From Meiothermus hypogaeus (GTDB taxonomy: Bacteria > Deinococcota > Deinococci > Deinococcales > Thermaceae), in assembly GCF_003574035.1 (NCBI RefSeq), contig NZ_QWKY01000004.1:1-64000 (forward strand): a stretch of 64,000 nt of DNA. The letters run 5' to 3'. Positions 7,924 to 17,491 of the stretch are shown piece by piece. The notes below the pieces were generated by a model. The model had not been told where the DNA came from. It worked only from the letters and a program-made list of their open reading frames with translations, and searched no databases. Position numbers and translations under genes: made by a program. Each line of letters begins with the position of its first letter. Position 1 is the first letter of the stretch.

Positions 7924-8742
7924 TCAGGCTTCGTAGCCCAAAGCCTGCAAGATAGCGCTCAGTTCCTCCTCTGAGTGGTAGCTAATTTCGATCTTACCTC
8001 GCTTGTAATGGGTAAAGCGAACCTTGGTGCCGAGCCGACGCGAAAGGTTGCGGGCAATGTCGGCATAGGCCTCTTCACCTCTGGAACGTGCGCCCTGTGC
8101 CGCTGGTTTGTCTTTAAGTTTTTCGGTCTCTCGCACGCTGAGTTGCCTGGAAAGCACCTCCGAAAGACCCCAATTGCGCCGGGCTTCGGGCAGCATCAGG
8201 AGGGCCCTGGCATGTCCTGCACTTATTTTGTTCTCTTCAAGGGCTTGCATGATTTCAGGGCTCAACTGCAGCAGGCGCAGGGCGTTGGTCACGGTTACCC
8301 GGGCCTTCCCCACCGCCCTGGCCACCTCCTCCTGGGTCATCCCCATATCCACCAGTTTTTTGTACCCTTCAGCTTCTTCCAGGGGGTTGAGGTCCTCACG
8401 CTGGAGGTTTTCGATCAGAGCAATCTCGAGGGCCTCGCGCTCGCCAATGTCTTTGATGACCACGGGCACCTCGCGCAACCCAGCCATCTGAGCGGCTTTG
8501 AAGCGTCGCTCGCCTGCGACCAGCTCGTACATATCCCCCTTGGGGCGCACCAACAGGGGTTGCAACAGACCTTTTTCCTTGATGGAAGCCGCCAGTTCGT
8601 CCAGCGCAACCGGATCAAAAAGGCGGCGGGGCTGCCCAGGGTTGGGTTTGATCAAGGCCAGGGGCAGTTTGGTCAGGGAGGCTGGGGTTTTGGGCAACAG
8701 GGCCTCCAACCCCTTGCCCAGACCGCTAGGCTTCTTGGACAC
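7924..8742 (-). CDS. parB: chromosome partitioning protein ParB
   Basis: This 272-aa ParB/Spo0J protein binds parS, loads as a CTP-dependent clamp and spreads on DNA. The N-terminal CTPase domain has the PGQPRR and GERR (77-80) motifs. The central HTH is MTQEEVARAVGKARVTVTNAL, and a C-terminal dimerisation part ends at 272. The N-terminal MSKKPSGLGKGLEALLP is the usual ParA-interacting segment. Its start overlaps the parA stop by 17 nt. It is the last gene of mnmG-(LAGLIDADG)-rsmG-parA-parB. Confidence 0.95.
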   Translation of the reverse strand: MSKKPSGLGKGLEALLPKTPASLTKLPLALIKPNPGQPRRLFDPVALDELAASIKEKGLLQPLLVRPKGDMYELVAGERRFKAAQMAGLREVPVVIKDIGEREALEIALIENLQREDLNPLEEAEGYKKLVDMGMTQEEVARAVGKARVTVTNALRLLQLSPEIMQALEENKISAGHARALLMLPEARRNWGLSEVLSRQLSVRETEKLKDKPAAQGARSRGEEAYADIARNLSRRLGTKVRFTHYKRGKIEISYHSEEELSAILQALGYEA

Positions 8743-9484
8743 GACGCATCACCTCCTCGGCCAGCCGTCGGTAGGCATGGGCTCCACTGCTGGTAGGGGC
8801 ATACTGCCCAATGTCCTGACCGTGGCTGGGGGCTTCGGCCAGCCGAACGTTGCGTGGAATCACTGTCCAGAAGACCTTATCTCCCAAATTCAAACGGATG
8901 TTACTTTCGACTTGCTGTGACAGCAAGGTGCGGGGGTCATACATGGTAATCAGTACACCCAGAAGCCGCAGGGCCGGGTTGAGACTGGCACGTACCTGAT
9001 CAATGGTCTCCATCAAACCCGCGATACCCTCCAGCGCGTAGTATTCGGCCTGCACCGGCACAATCAGCCCCTCTGAGGCCGAGAGCACATTGAGGGTGAT
9101 GGGCCCCAGACTGGGGGGCGCATCCAGTAGGATCAGGTCGTAGGCGGGCTCGAGCGGGCGCAATACTTCAGCAAGCCGGGTAGGGTTTTCAATGAGTTCG
9201 GCGGAAGCCCCCACCAGATCGGGGCTCGAGGGCAATAAATCCAGGCCTTTGGCAATGTTGACCACAGCACTCTGGGCTTCACCAGAGCCGACCAGCACGG
9301 TATAGATATTCTCTTCCTGCACAGCCTGCCCTACACCGGAGGTCGCGTTGACTTGTGGGTCGAGATCCACCAGCAAAACTTTCTGACCCGCTTTAGCCAG
9401 GTAGGCCGAAAGATTGACAGCTGTGGTGGTCTTCCCTACCCCACCTTTTTGATTTACGATCCCGATGCGCTTCACCTTGCTCAC
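8726..9484 (-). CDS. parA: chromosome partitioning ATPase ParA (Soj)
   Basis: This 252-aa protein is of standard Soj length. The deviant Walker A box QKGGVGKTTT sits at about 12-21, Walker A' in VLLVDLDPQ, and Walker B in LILLDAPPS. It forms ATP-dependent dimers on the nucleoid and, with ParB-parS, positions origins. GTG 9484 shares its G with the TAG stop of rsmG, so the two are translationally coupled. Confidence 0.95.
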   Translation of the reverse strand: MSKVKRIGIVNQKGGVGKTTTAVNLSAYLAKAGQKVLLVDLDPQVNATSGVGQAVQEENIYTVLVGSGEAQSAVVNIAKGLDLLPSSPDLVGASAELIENPTRLAEVLRPLEPAYDLILLDAPPSLGPITLNVLSASEGLIVPVQAEYYALEGIAGLMETIDQVRASLNPALRLLGVLITMYDPRTLLSQQVESNIRLNLGDKVFWTVIPRNVRLAEAPSHGQDIGQYAPTSSGAHAYRRLAEEVMRRVQEA

Positions 9485-10206
9485 TAGGATAACGGATTTT
9501 TGGCCGGCACCCCTGTCCTGCGGGGGTAGCTGGGGGGGGTGGGCCTGGTTTTCTCGATAACAATTAGGGTTCTTAGCTCCCCCAGACCGGGCAACTGGAA
9601 AGTTATCACTTCCTGCACGGTGCCGCCCAGTTTCTGGATGGCTGCTTGGGCTTGCTCGAGCTCACCCTCCACCCCCACACTTTTTTGGGCAATCATAAAA
9701 CCGCCCACCCTAACCAGGGGCAAACACAGCTCGCTCAGGGTGTTGAGGGCGCTCACCGCCCGGCTCAAGGCTCGGTCGTAGGTCTCGCGGTGGGCAGGGT
9801 CGTGGCCCAGTTCCTCAGCGCGTCCCCAGATGCAGTGGGTCTGGGCCAGCTTCATTTTCCGACAGACTCCCTCGATGAAAGCTATCTTCTTTTGAGTCGC
9901 ATCCAGAAAAGTCATCTCCAGTTCAGGTCGAACAATTTTGAGCGGTAGACCCGGAAACCCGGCCCCAGTTCCCACATCCACTACCCTTAGGGAACCCTCC
10001 AGTTTTCCACTTTTTAGACAACTGAGTGAGTCCACGAAGTGTTTGAGGATAATTCCCCGCTCATCCCGGATCGCAGTCAGGTTGGTGATGGCATTTGCTT
10101 CGATCAGGTTTTGGTAGAGAAGTTGGAAGTAGGGCAGGGTGGGCTCGAGTTCTAGCCCCAGCTCGCGGGCAGAATCAAGGAAAAGACTAACTCCTTGACT
10201 ACTCAT
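9484..10206 (-). CDS. rsmG: 16S rRNA (guanine527-N7)-methyltransferase RsmG
   Basis: This SAM-dependent enzyme of about 240 aa methylates G527 of 16S rRNA. The SAM motif I is VVDVGTGAGFPGLPLKI, followed by LDATQKKIAFIEGVCRKM, and the C-terminus has the family's PPSYPRRTGVPAKNPL tail. Three in-frame starts are possible (TTG 10218, ATG 10212, ATG 10206); the last aligns best with relatives. All overlap the 3' end of the LAGLIDADG gene, indicating coupling. The gene is also called gidB. Confidence 0.93.
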   Translation of the reverse strand: MSSQGVSLFLDSARELGLELEPTLPYFQLLYQNLIEANAITNLTAIRDERGIILKHFVDSLSCLKSGKLEGSLRVVDVGTGAGFPGLPLKIVRPELEMTFLDATQKKIAFIEGVCRKMKLAQTHCIWGRAEELGHDPAHRETYDRALSRAVSALNTLSELCLPLVRVGGFMIAQKSVGVEGELEQAQAAIQKLGGTVQEVITFQLPGLGELRTLIVIEKTRPTPPSYPRRTGVPAKNPLS

Positions 10207-10543
10207 CTGCATACTCAATACCTAGTCGGTATTTTTCTTTCATGTTGATATACCGCTCATAACTATGTTCATCGATTCGCCACCACGGACGAGAATCTAA
10301 CACCGGGATCAAATCTCTCCGTAGAGCCACGCCGCGCATCATCCATTGATAGTAAGTTCTGTTGTCGTGTTTATATGGGCCGTAAAGTTTTGAACTAGGA
10401 AGCCGTTCCAATAGCCACTCAAATATCCTTTTATGTCTTATGTGCATTTTTATTGTTACTTGTGGCTGCTTTCCATCTCCACCGAAATGCCCTTCGCCTA
10501 TAAGTAGCCCCAAAAGTACGCCTTTTTCAAAATCTGTTAACAC
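10199..10543 (-). CDS. small LAGLIDADG-type homing-endonuclease-like protein
   Basis: This 114-aa protein has one LAGLIDADG-like motif near the N-terminus (LLGLLIGEGHF, residues 10-20, Glu17 at the acidic position), then a basic beta-rich part (VTIKMHIRHKR, KLYGPYKHDNRTYYQWMMRG). Single-motif proteins act as homodimers. GTG 10543 was chosen because GGAGGTGG lies at ideal distance; the frame stays open to 10600. It lies between mnmG and rsmG, outside any intron or intein, and its 3' end overlaps rsmG. It could be a free-standing homing endonuclease or a domesticated DNA-binding protein. Cleavage activity is not shown. Confidence 0.7.
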   Translation of the reverse strand: MLTDFEKGVLLGLLIGEGHFGGDGKQPQVTIKMHIRHKRIFEWLLERLPSSKLYGPYKHDNRTYYQWMMRGVALRRDLIPVLDSRPWWRIDEHSYERYINMKEKYRLGIEYADE

Positions 10544-10557
10544 ACTCCACCTCCAGG

Positions 10558-10637
10558 GTTTCACAATAAACCTCATTGTGAAACAAGAATACAGTATCAC
10601 AATTGTAGTTGTTTCACCCCAATGTTTTCCGTGAAAC
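10558..10637. promoter_or_regulatory. parS-like half-site cluster
   Basis: GTTTCACAAT (10558-10567) and its exact inverse ATTGTGAAAC (10575-10584) are separated by 7 bp. A second pair, TGTTTCAC (10610-10617) and GTGAAAC (10631-10637), is separated by 13 bp. Each arm matches half of the bacterial parS consensus TGTTTCACGTGAAACA, but the arms are pulled apart. The sites lie in the leader of the LAGLIDADG gene, close to parAB. Confidence 0.5.
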
Positions 10638-10638
10638 C

Positions 10639-12441
10639 TTAAGCCGGGACCTTCGTCAGGTACACCAGAAGCGCAGTTAAGTCGGAGTCTCGAACCCCTG
10701 GAACCCTCGAGGCTTCCGCCACCGAACGGGGTCGAACCCGGCTTAGTTTTTCCAACGCCTCTTTAGAAAGGCTGGGGACTTTGCCATAGTCCAGGGTCGC
10801 GGGTAGGAGGTAGGCCTCGAGCTCCTTCAGCTTTTCCCGCAGCTTGGCCTGACGCTCCATGTAGCCCGCGTACTTGGCCCGCACCTCTACCTGGTAAGCT
10901 TCGGCTTTATTCAAAGGCTTCTCGGGCTGGCCAATTATCTGCAGCACCTGTTCATAGGTGACCTCGGGACGGCGCAGGTACTGCAACGCCGAAACGCCAT
11001 CCACCCGGCCTTTTTGCAGGCGAAGCAGCTCGCCCTGGACTCGAGCGTACTTGGCTTGCACTGCCTCCAAATCCTTCAGCGAGCGCAAACCCCAGGCTGC
11101 CGCCAGTGGCATCAGGCGCTCATCGGCATTGTCGGAGCGGCACAGCAGGCGCAACTCCACCCTCGAGGTCATCATCCTGTAGGGTTCGTCCACGCCCCGA
11201 TGCACCAGGTCGTCCACCATGACCCCGATATAGCCAGATTCACGAGGCAAGCAGACTTCCGCCAGGCCCATTGCATAGCGAGCTGCATTCAACCCAGCCA
11301 GCAACCCCTGGGCTGCAGCTTCTTCGTAACCCGAAGTGCCGTTGAGTTGGCCCGCCGTAAACAACCCTGGCTGCTTACGGGATTGGAGTCCTGGAGTCAG
11401 TTCCAGGGGGTCTACCGCATCGTATTCCACCGCATAGGCATAGCGCTGGATGACGGCCTCTTCAAACCCCGGCAGCGTTTGCACCATGCGCACCTGCAAT
11501 TCCGGGGGTAGGGAAGAGCTAAAACCCTGTAAGTACAACTCCGTGGTGTGCAGGCCATCAGGCTCAACAAAAAGCAAATGGGTGTCCTTATCGGAAAAAC
11601 GCACCACTTTGTCCTCTATGGAGGGGCAGTATCGCGGCCCCACCCCTTCAATGTCCCCACCATACAGGGGGGAGAGGTGCAGGTTTTCCTGGATGAGCAG
11701 GTGGGTGGCCTCGGTGGTGCGGGTCTGCCAGGTAGGGCGGGCAGTGGCATGCATACCCACCGTACCCGAAAAGGTCTCGGGGGGGTCGTCGGCAGGTACC
11801 ACCTCCAGCTTTTGGTAATTCACAGAGTCGGCCTGGATGCGGGGCGGCGTACCGGTTTTGAAGCGAAGTAAGCGGTGTCCCACTGCCCTCAGGCTTTCGG
11901 AGAGAAAGCGGGCCGGTGGTTCGCCCTGCCGTCCTGCGGCCCTGGACTGTCGCCCATACCAAACCACCCCCTGCAAAAAGGTGCCGCTGGCGATCACCAC
12001 AGCCTGGGCGGCAATTTTTCGTCCGTCCACGGTCTGAACTCCGCGCAGTCTACCCCCCTCCAACCACAAAGCTGCCACCTCGGCCCGGATATTCTCGATA
12101 TTGGGTTGAGTTTGCAGTACACGCTGGACTTCAAGGGCGTAGCCGTCACGGTCTACCTGCACCCGTAAACTTTGTACGGCAGGGCCCTTAGAACGGTTAA
12201 GAACACGGGTATGAATGGCAGTGGCATCGGCTATTTTACCCATCAACCCCCCCAGGGCTTCGATTTCCGCCACGAGCTGGCTCTTGCCGGGCCCGCCTAC
12301 CGCTGGGTTACAGGGCATCAAGCCGATGCGCTCGGGGTTGGATGTAACCAGCCCTACCTTGACCCCAAGCCTTGCTGCGGCCCAGGCGGCTTCGATACCG
12401 GCGTGTCCACCCCCCACTACAACTACGTCATAGACCTTCAT
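10639..12441 (-). CDS. mnmG: tRNA U34 carboxymethylaminomethyl enzyme MnmG (GidA)
   Basis: This 600-aa FAD protein works with MnmE to install the cmnm5 group on wobble uridine. The Rossmann FAD motif VVVGGGHAGIEAAWAAARLG is at the N-terminus. PCNPAVGGPGKSQL and KTGTPPRI are the conserved active-site blocks, and the C-terminal helical domain runs from about 530. Its length is slightly under the usual ~620-630. ATG 12441 is preferred over GTG 12450 because AGGAG lies 8 nt before it. It is divergent from dnaA. Confidence 0.95.
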   Translation of the reverse strand: MKVYDVVVVGGGHAGIEAAWAAARLGVKVGLVTSNPERIGLMPCNPAVGGPGKSQLVAEIEALGGLMGKIADATAIHTRVLNRSKGPAVQSLRVQVDRDGYALEVQRVLQTQPNIENIRAEVAALWLEGGRLRGVQTVDGRKIAAQAVVIASGTFLQGVVWYGRQSRAAGRQGEPPARFLSESLRAVGHRLLRFKTGTPPRIQADSVNYQKLEVVPADDPPETFSGTVGMHATARPTWQTRTTEATHLLIQENLHLSPLYGGDIEGVGPRYCPSIEDKVVRFSDKDTHLLFVEPDGLHTTELYLQGFSSSLPPELQVRMVQTLPGFEEAVIQRYAYAVEYDAVDPLELTPGLQSRKQPGLFTAGQLNGTSGYEEAAAQGLLAGLNAARYAMGLAEVCLPRESGYIGVMVDDLVHRGVDEPYRMMTSRVELRLLCRSDNADERLMPLAAAWGLRSLKDLEAVQAKYARVQGELLRLQKGRVDGVSALQYLRRPEVTYEQVLQIIGQPEKPLNKAEAYQVEVRAKYAGYMERQAKLREKLKELEAYLLPATLDYGKVPSLSKEALEKLSRVRPRSVAEASRVPGVRDSDLTALLVYLTKVPA

Positions 12442-12607
12442 CCAGCCCACTCCTGACCCCGCATTCTAGCAGAACATTCCCGCATCAAAAAACTGTCGGC
12501 GTCTTTACAGCACCGCAAAAACCGATCCACGAGCGCAAATTTCGAATTTGGCTGTCCAGCAGAAGACTTTGAGCCCTGAAGGGGTGTTTTTACCCGCCTG
12601 TACAGGA

Positions 12608-12650
12608 TTATCCACAGGGCATTTCCTACCTGTGGATAACTCGGTAAAAT
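12608..12650 (+). promoter_or_regulatory. dnaA promoter with two DnaA boxes
   Basis: A TTATCCACA box at 12608-12616 and an inverted TGTGGATAA box at 12631-12639 lie just upstream of a TAAAAT -10-like hexamer (12645-12650). The second box falls in the promoter spacer, so DnaA binding should repress dnaA, as in other bacteria. The -35 element is weak. Confidence 0.65.
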
Positions 12651-12684
12651 GTACAAACTTGTCTGGATTTCAGGAGGATTGACC

Positions 12685-14004
12685 TTGACCCAAAACACTG
12701 TCTGGCAAAACGTGCTCGAGTACGTGCGCCAAAGCATCACCGAGGTGGAGTACCACACCTGGTTTGAAAAGATCCAGCCGCTCGGGGTCGTCAACGGCTC
12801 GCTCGAGCTCGGCGTTCCGACCAGTTTTTTCAAGGGCTGGATCGAGGATCACTACGCCGAACTGCTCACCGAGGCCCTGACCCGCCTGGGGGCCCAAACC
12901 CCGCGCTTTGAACTCAAGGTTGTACCCGGGAAGCCTGTTCAAGACGATATTTTCTCAGCTTCCACTCAAACCAAGCCACAGGAATCGCGTGCCCGACTCA
13001 ACCCCAAATACATCTTCGAAAACTTTGTGGTGGGGCAGAACAACAACCTGGCCCACGCTGCTGCTGTGGCCGTGGCCGAATCCCCCGGTAACGCGTACAA
13101 CCCTCTATTCATCTACGGAGGGGTGGGACTGGGCAAGACTCACCTGATGCACGCAGTAGGTCACTCGGTAGCCCAGCGCTTCCCGGACAAGAAAATTGAG
13201 TATGTCTCTACCGAGACCTTCACCAACGAGCTCATCAACGCCATCCGTGAAGACCGCATGACCGAGTTTCGCGACCGCTACCGCTCGGTGGATTTGCTGC
13301 TGGTAGACGACATCCAGTTCATCGCCGGCAAGGAACGTACCCAGGAGGAGTTCTTCCACACCTTCAATGCCCTCTACGAGGCCCGCAAACAGATCATCCT
13401 GTCCTCCGACCGGCCTCCCAAGGACATCCTCACCTTAGAAGCCCGCCTTCGCAGTCGCTTTGAGTGGGGTTTGATCACCGACATCCAGTCGCCCGACCTC
13501 GAGACCCGGGTGGCCATTCTCAAGATGAACTCCGAGTACCGCAATATGCGCATCCCCGAGGAGGTCCTCGAGTACATTGCCAAACAGATCACCTCCAACA
13601 TCCGTGAACTCGAGGGGGCCCTGATGCGGGTGATTGCCTATGCTTCCCTTAACGGTGTGCAACTGAGTAAAGCAGTAGCGGTCAAGGCTCTTTCCGACGT
13701 GTTTGCCGCTACTGAAGCCAACCTGACCCCCGAGGAAATCCTCAAGGCCGTGGCCGATTATTACAACCTCAAGCTGGAAGAGATTCGCGGGGCAGGTCGC
13801 CGCAAGGAGGTCGTTATTCCCCGCCAGATGGCTATGTACCTGATTCGGGAGATGACCCACGCCTCCTTGCCAGAAATCGGTCAGTTCTTCGATGGACGCG
13901 ACCACACCACCGTGCTTTATGCCATCCAGAAGATCCAGGAGAATATAGATAGTGACACCGCCTTGCAGCAAGCCCTCAAAGGCATCAAGGAACGGCTGCG
14001 CTAA
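12685..14004 (+). CDS. dnaA: chromosomal replication initiator DnaA
   Basis: This protein of about 439 aa has all four DnaA domains. Domain I opens with [15 protein letters not shown] and ends near 80, followed by a short linker. The AAA+ domain III has Walker [10 protein letters not shown] (about 145-153), [13 protein letters not shown], and the sensor/arginine region. Domain IV has the DnaA signature [14 protein letters not shown] near 404. It binds oriC boxes and melts the adjacent AT-rich region. TTG 12685 is proposed as start because AGGAGG (12672-12677) lies 7 nt upstream; an in-frame ATG at 12649 would put this SD inside the gene. Confidence 0.96.
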   Translation: MTQNTVWQNVLEYVRQSITEVEYHTWFEKIQPLGVVNGSLELGVPTSFFKGWIEDHYAELLTEALTRLGAQTPRFELKVVPGKPVQDDIFSASTQTKPQESRARLNPKYIFENFVVGQNNNLAHAAAVAVAESPGNAYNPLFIYGGVGLGKTHLMHAVGHSVAQRFPDKKIEYVSTETFTNELINAIREDRMTEFRDRYRSVDLLLVDDIQFIAGKERTQEEFFHTFNALYEARKQIILSSDRPPKDILTLEARLRSRFEWGLITDIQSPDLETRVAILKMNSEYRNMRIPEEVLEYIAKQITSNIRELEGALMRVIAYASLNGVQLSKAVAVKALSDVFAATEANLTPEEILKAVADYYNLKLEEIRGAGRRKEVVIPRQMAMYLIREMTHASLPEIGQFFDGRDHTTVLYAIQKIQENIDSDTALQQALKGIKERLR

Positions 14005-14098
14005 TCAGGTTTATACAAATAACCACCCTCCGATCTCAAGAACTTGGCCCGAATCGCGTTTCCTTGTAGTTGAATAACATAATTGCGAGCCTTAAAAC

Positions 14099-14391
14099 TG
14101 TGGATAAATTAATTCAACCTGTGGATAAGCCTGTGGATAAAATGTGGACAACCCTGTGGATAGACTTGTGGATAAGTACGTTCATAACAGGCCTGTGGAT
14201 AAGTACCCAATTCGTCCACAGTTTATCCACAACTTATACACAGTTATTCAGACCCTTTATCCACAGGCCAAATTCGATACCGTTGCGGATTAAAGAGCCC
14301 TTATCCACATATCCACAGGCCCTATTACTACTATTACTAATTCTTAAAATTTTTAAAAAGAAGTAGGAATTTAAATTCTGCAGCCTATTTC
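14099..14391 (+). other. oriC: oriC: DnaA-box array, DnaA-trio and AT-rich unwinding region
   Basis: At least 13 DnaA boxes are seen. In plus orientation they start at 14099, 14120, 14132, 14143 (variant), 14155 (variant), 14167 and 14194. In inverted orientation they start at 14212 (variant), 14223, 14234 (variant), 14257, 14301 and 14309 (variant). The last box is followed by GGCCC and then TAT-TAC-TAC-TAT-TAC-TAA (14323-14340), which matches the DnaA-trio design, and by a very AT-rich stretch to about 14391. The location between dnaA and dnaN is the classical one. Confidence 0.92.
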
Positions 14392-14610
14392 AGTCGAACT
14401 AAAGCTCCCTCAAAACTTCAAAGGCCCAGACCCCTGAAGTCTTAATACACCACGTAAAGCAAATTTTAGGAAAAAGTAAGTCCACAACTCAGCTTCAATC
14501 CCCTTCAGCTCAAAAACAATCATTGGTGCATTACGTGGCGCTCTGAACCAGGCTCATTACGATTCACGCCGGTAGTGGGTGGTGAAGATAGCAGAACAGT
14601 GGATATCTTA

Positions 14611-14734
14611 TACCAGATTCGGTTAGTTCGTCACTGAACAGTGACGAACTAACCCGACTGAAAGGAGTGCTCTAGGATTCAAAAAGATAGCCTCTGGTTT
14701 TTTGGTATAAATGACTATCTTTTTGAATCCGGTA
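14611..14734 (-). repeat. MITE-like repeat, copy B (short form)
   Basis: This is a complete 124-bp copy. It starts TACCAGATTC and ends GAATCCGGTA, with TTA on both sides (14608-14610 and 14735-14737). One hairpin has arms GTTAGTTCGTCACT / AGTGACGAACTAAC. The other has arms GGATTCAAAAAGATAG / CTATCTTTTTGAATCC, with a paired change relative to the GACAG/CTGTC of the other copies. It lies between oriC and dnaN. Confidence 0.9.
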
Positions 14735-14896
14735 TTAGCCACTCGGCAGCGACATCCAGGATTTTCTAAAACCCACCTACAGGCAACCAGGGTATGGTAG
14801 GCCTTAAGCGCATTTATGGAAACTGGGTTGACTGTTAGAATATTTGGGCTCACCGGGGGCCGCAACCCCGGCTAATAGCCCAACACGGAGGCCAGT

Positions 14897-15994
14897 GTGG
14901 AAGTTCGCATCCCCAAACGTACCCTTGCCGAAGGACTTTCCATCCTCGAGCGGATCATTCCCAGCCGCAGTTCAAACCCCATCCTGACCTATTTACCCAT
15001 CGAACTGTCCGAGCAGGGTCTGATTCTACGCGGTACAAACGGCGAGGTAGACCTCGAGGTCAAGCTACCCGCCGAGATCCAGGGCTCCGGCCAGGTCCTG
15101 GTGCCGGCCCAGACCTTTGCACAGATTGTCCGAAGCGCCCCGGGGGAGCTGATAGAGCTGGTCTTTGGCACGGGTGAGCGGCCGGGGGAGCGCCTCGAGC
15201 TTCACTCGGGCGCCTTCAACACCCAGCTTTCCACCACCAGCCCCGATGGCTACCCCGAACTGGCCTTTAAAGCCCCTGGCTCTGAAAAGATTGCCGCCTC
15301 GCGCCTGGCCCAAGCCATCACCCGGGTGCGCTACGCAGCCAGCACCGAGGAGTATCGGGCCATTTTCCGGGGGGTACAGCTGGAGATGTCCCCCACCAGC
15401 CTGCGGGCGGTCGCCTCCGACGGTTTCCGCTTGGCCCGCTACGACCTGCCCATGCAACTCCAAACCCGCAAGCTGGTGATCCCGGCCAGGAGCGCCGACG
15501 AAATTGTGCGGGTCTTCAAGGATGCCCAGGGGGAGGTGGCCTTTGCAGTGGGAGAGGGCACCCTGACCCTGGTGGGGGAGGCCGTTCGCATGTCGGTCAA
15601 GCTGATGGAGGGCGAATTCCCGGACTATGCACGGGTGATTCCACAAAGCTTCGTCCTGGAAGCCACCCTGGCTGCCGAGGCCCTGCGCGAGGGCCTCAAG
15701 CGGGTAGCGGTGCTGTCGGATCGCAACAACCACCGCGTTAACCTCCTGTTCAACAATGGCAAGCTCGACATCGATGCCGAGGGGGATTACGGGCGGGGCA
15801 GGGAAGAGCTTGCCATCGATTCTTCGGGCGAACCCCAGCTTATGGTGGCCTACAACGCCCAGTACCTGATTGATGCGCTGGCCCCCATCGAGGGTGCCGT
15901 GCGGATCAAACTGTCCGGCCCCACCAGCCCCAGTGTGCTACAGGCAGTGGAGGATGCGGGTTATCTGGCTGTGGTGGTTCCCCTGCGGGTCTAG
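14897..15994 (+). CDS. dnaN: DNA polymerase III beta sliding clamp
   Basis: This 365-aa protein is of typical clamp length and has three similar domains of about 120 residues. Early landmarks are ILERIIPSRSSNPILTYLPI and VPAQTFAQIVR; the last domain ends LAVVVPLRV. The dimer ring tethers the replicative polymerase to DNA. GTG 14897 follows GGAGG (14887-14891). The gene sits downstream of oriC and repeat copy B, so it has its own promoter rather than forming a simple operon with dnaA. Confidence 0.96.
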   Translation: MEVRIPKRTLAEGLSILERIIPSRSSNPILTYLPIELSEQGLILRGTNGEVDLEVKLPAEIQGSGQVLVPAQTFAQIVRSAPGELIELVFGTGERPGERLELHSGAFNTQLSTTSPDGYPELAFKAPGSEKIAASRLAQAITRVRYAASTEEYRAIFRGVQLEMSPTSLRAVASDGFRLARYDLPMQLQTRKLVIPARSADEIVRVFKDAQGEVAFAVGEGTLTLVGEAVRMSVKLMEGEFPDYARVIPQSFVLEATLAAEALREGLKRVAVLSDRNNHRVNLLFNNGKLDIDAEGDYGRGREELAIDSSGEPQLMVAYNAQYLIDALAPIEGAVRIKLSGPTSPSVLQAVEDAGYLAVVVPLRV

Positions 15995-16101
15995 GGCAGC
16001 GTGTGTACCCGATGAAATGCCTGCTGCAAAAGGTCTTCAGATCTGCATTGTTGGGCTTTCTCCTGAACGCAGTTTGATCAAGCCTGACGTGGGGATGTTA
16101 G

Positions 16102-17430
<1,329 letters not shown>

Positions 17431-17435
17431 TGTTG

Positions 17436-17473
17436 CAGGTCTCAGGTCGGGACAGCCATTGGCCTGAGACCTG
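17436..17473. terminator. hairpin between eno and pyk
   Basis: A perfect 11-bp inverted repeat CAGGTCTCAGG / CCTGAGACCTG has a 16-nt loop and lies 5 nt after the eno stop. It lacks a T-run, so it may stabilise mRNA or attenuate transcription rather than terminate it fully. Confidence 0.55.
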
Positions 17474-17491
17474 AGACCCGAGACCAGAACT

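Noticed and set aside
9484-9560. The end of rsmG (CGGGGGTAGCTGGGGGGGG) as a REP-like repeat invading the gene
   Set aside because: The encoded tail PPSYPRRTGVPAKNPL is the normal RsmG C-terminus, so the G-rich run is coding sequence.
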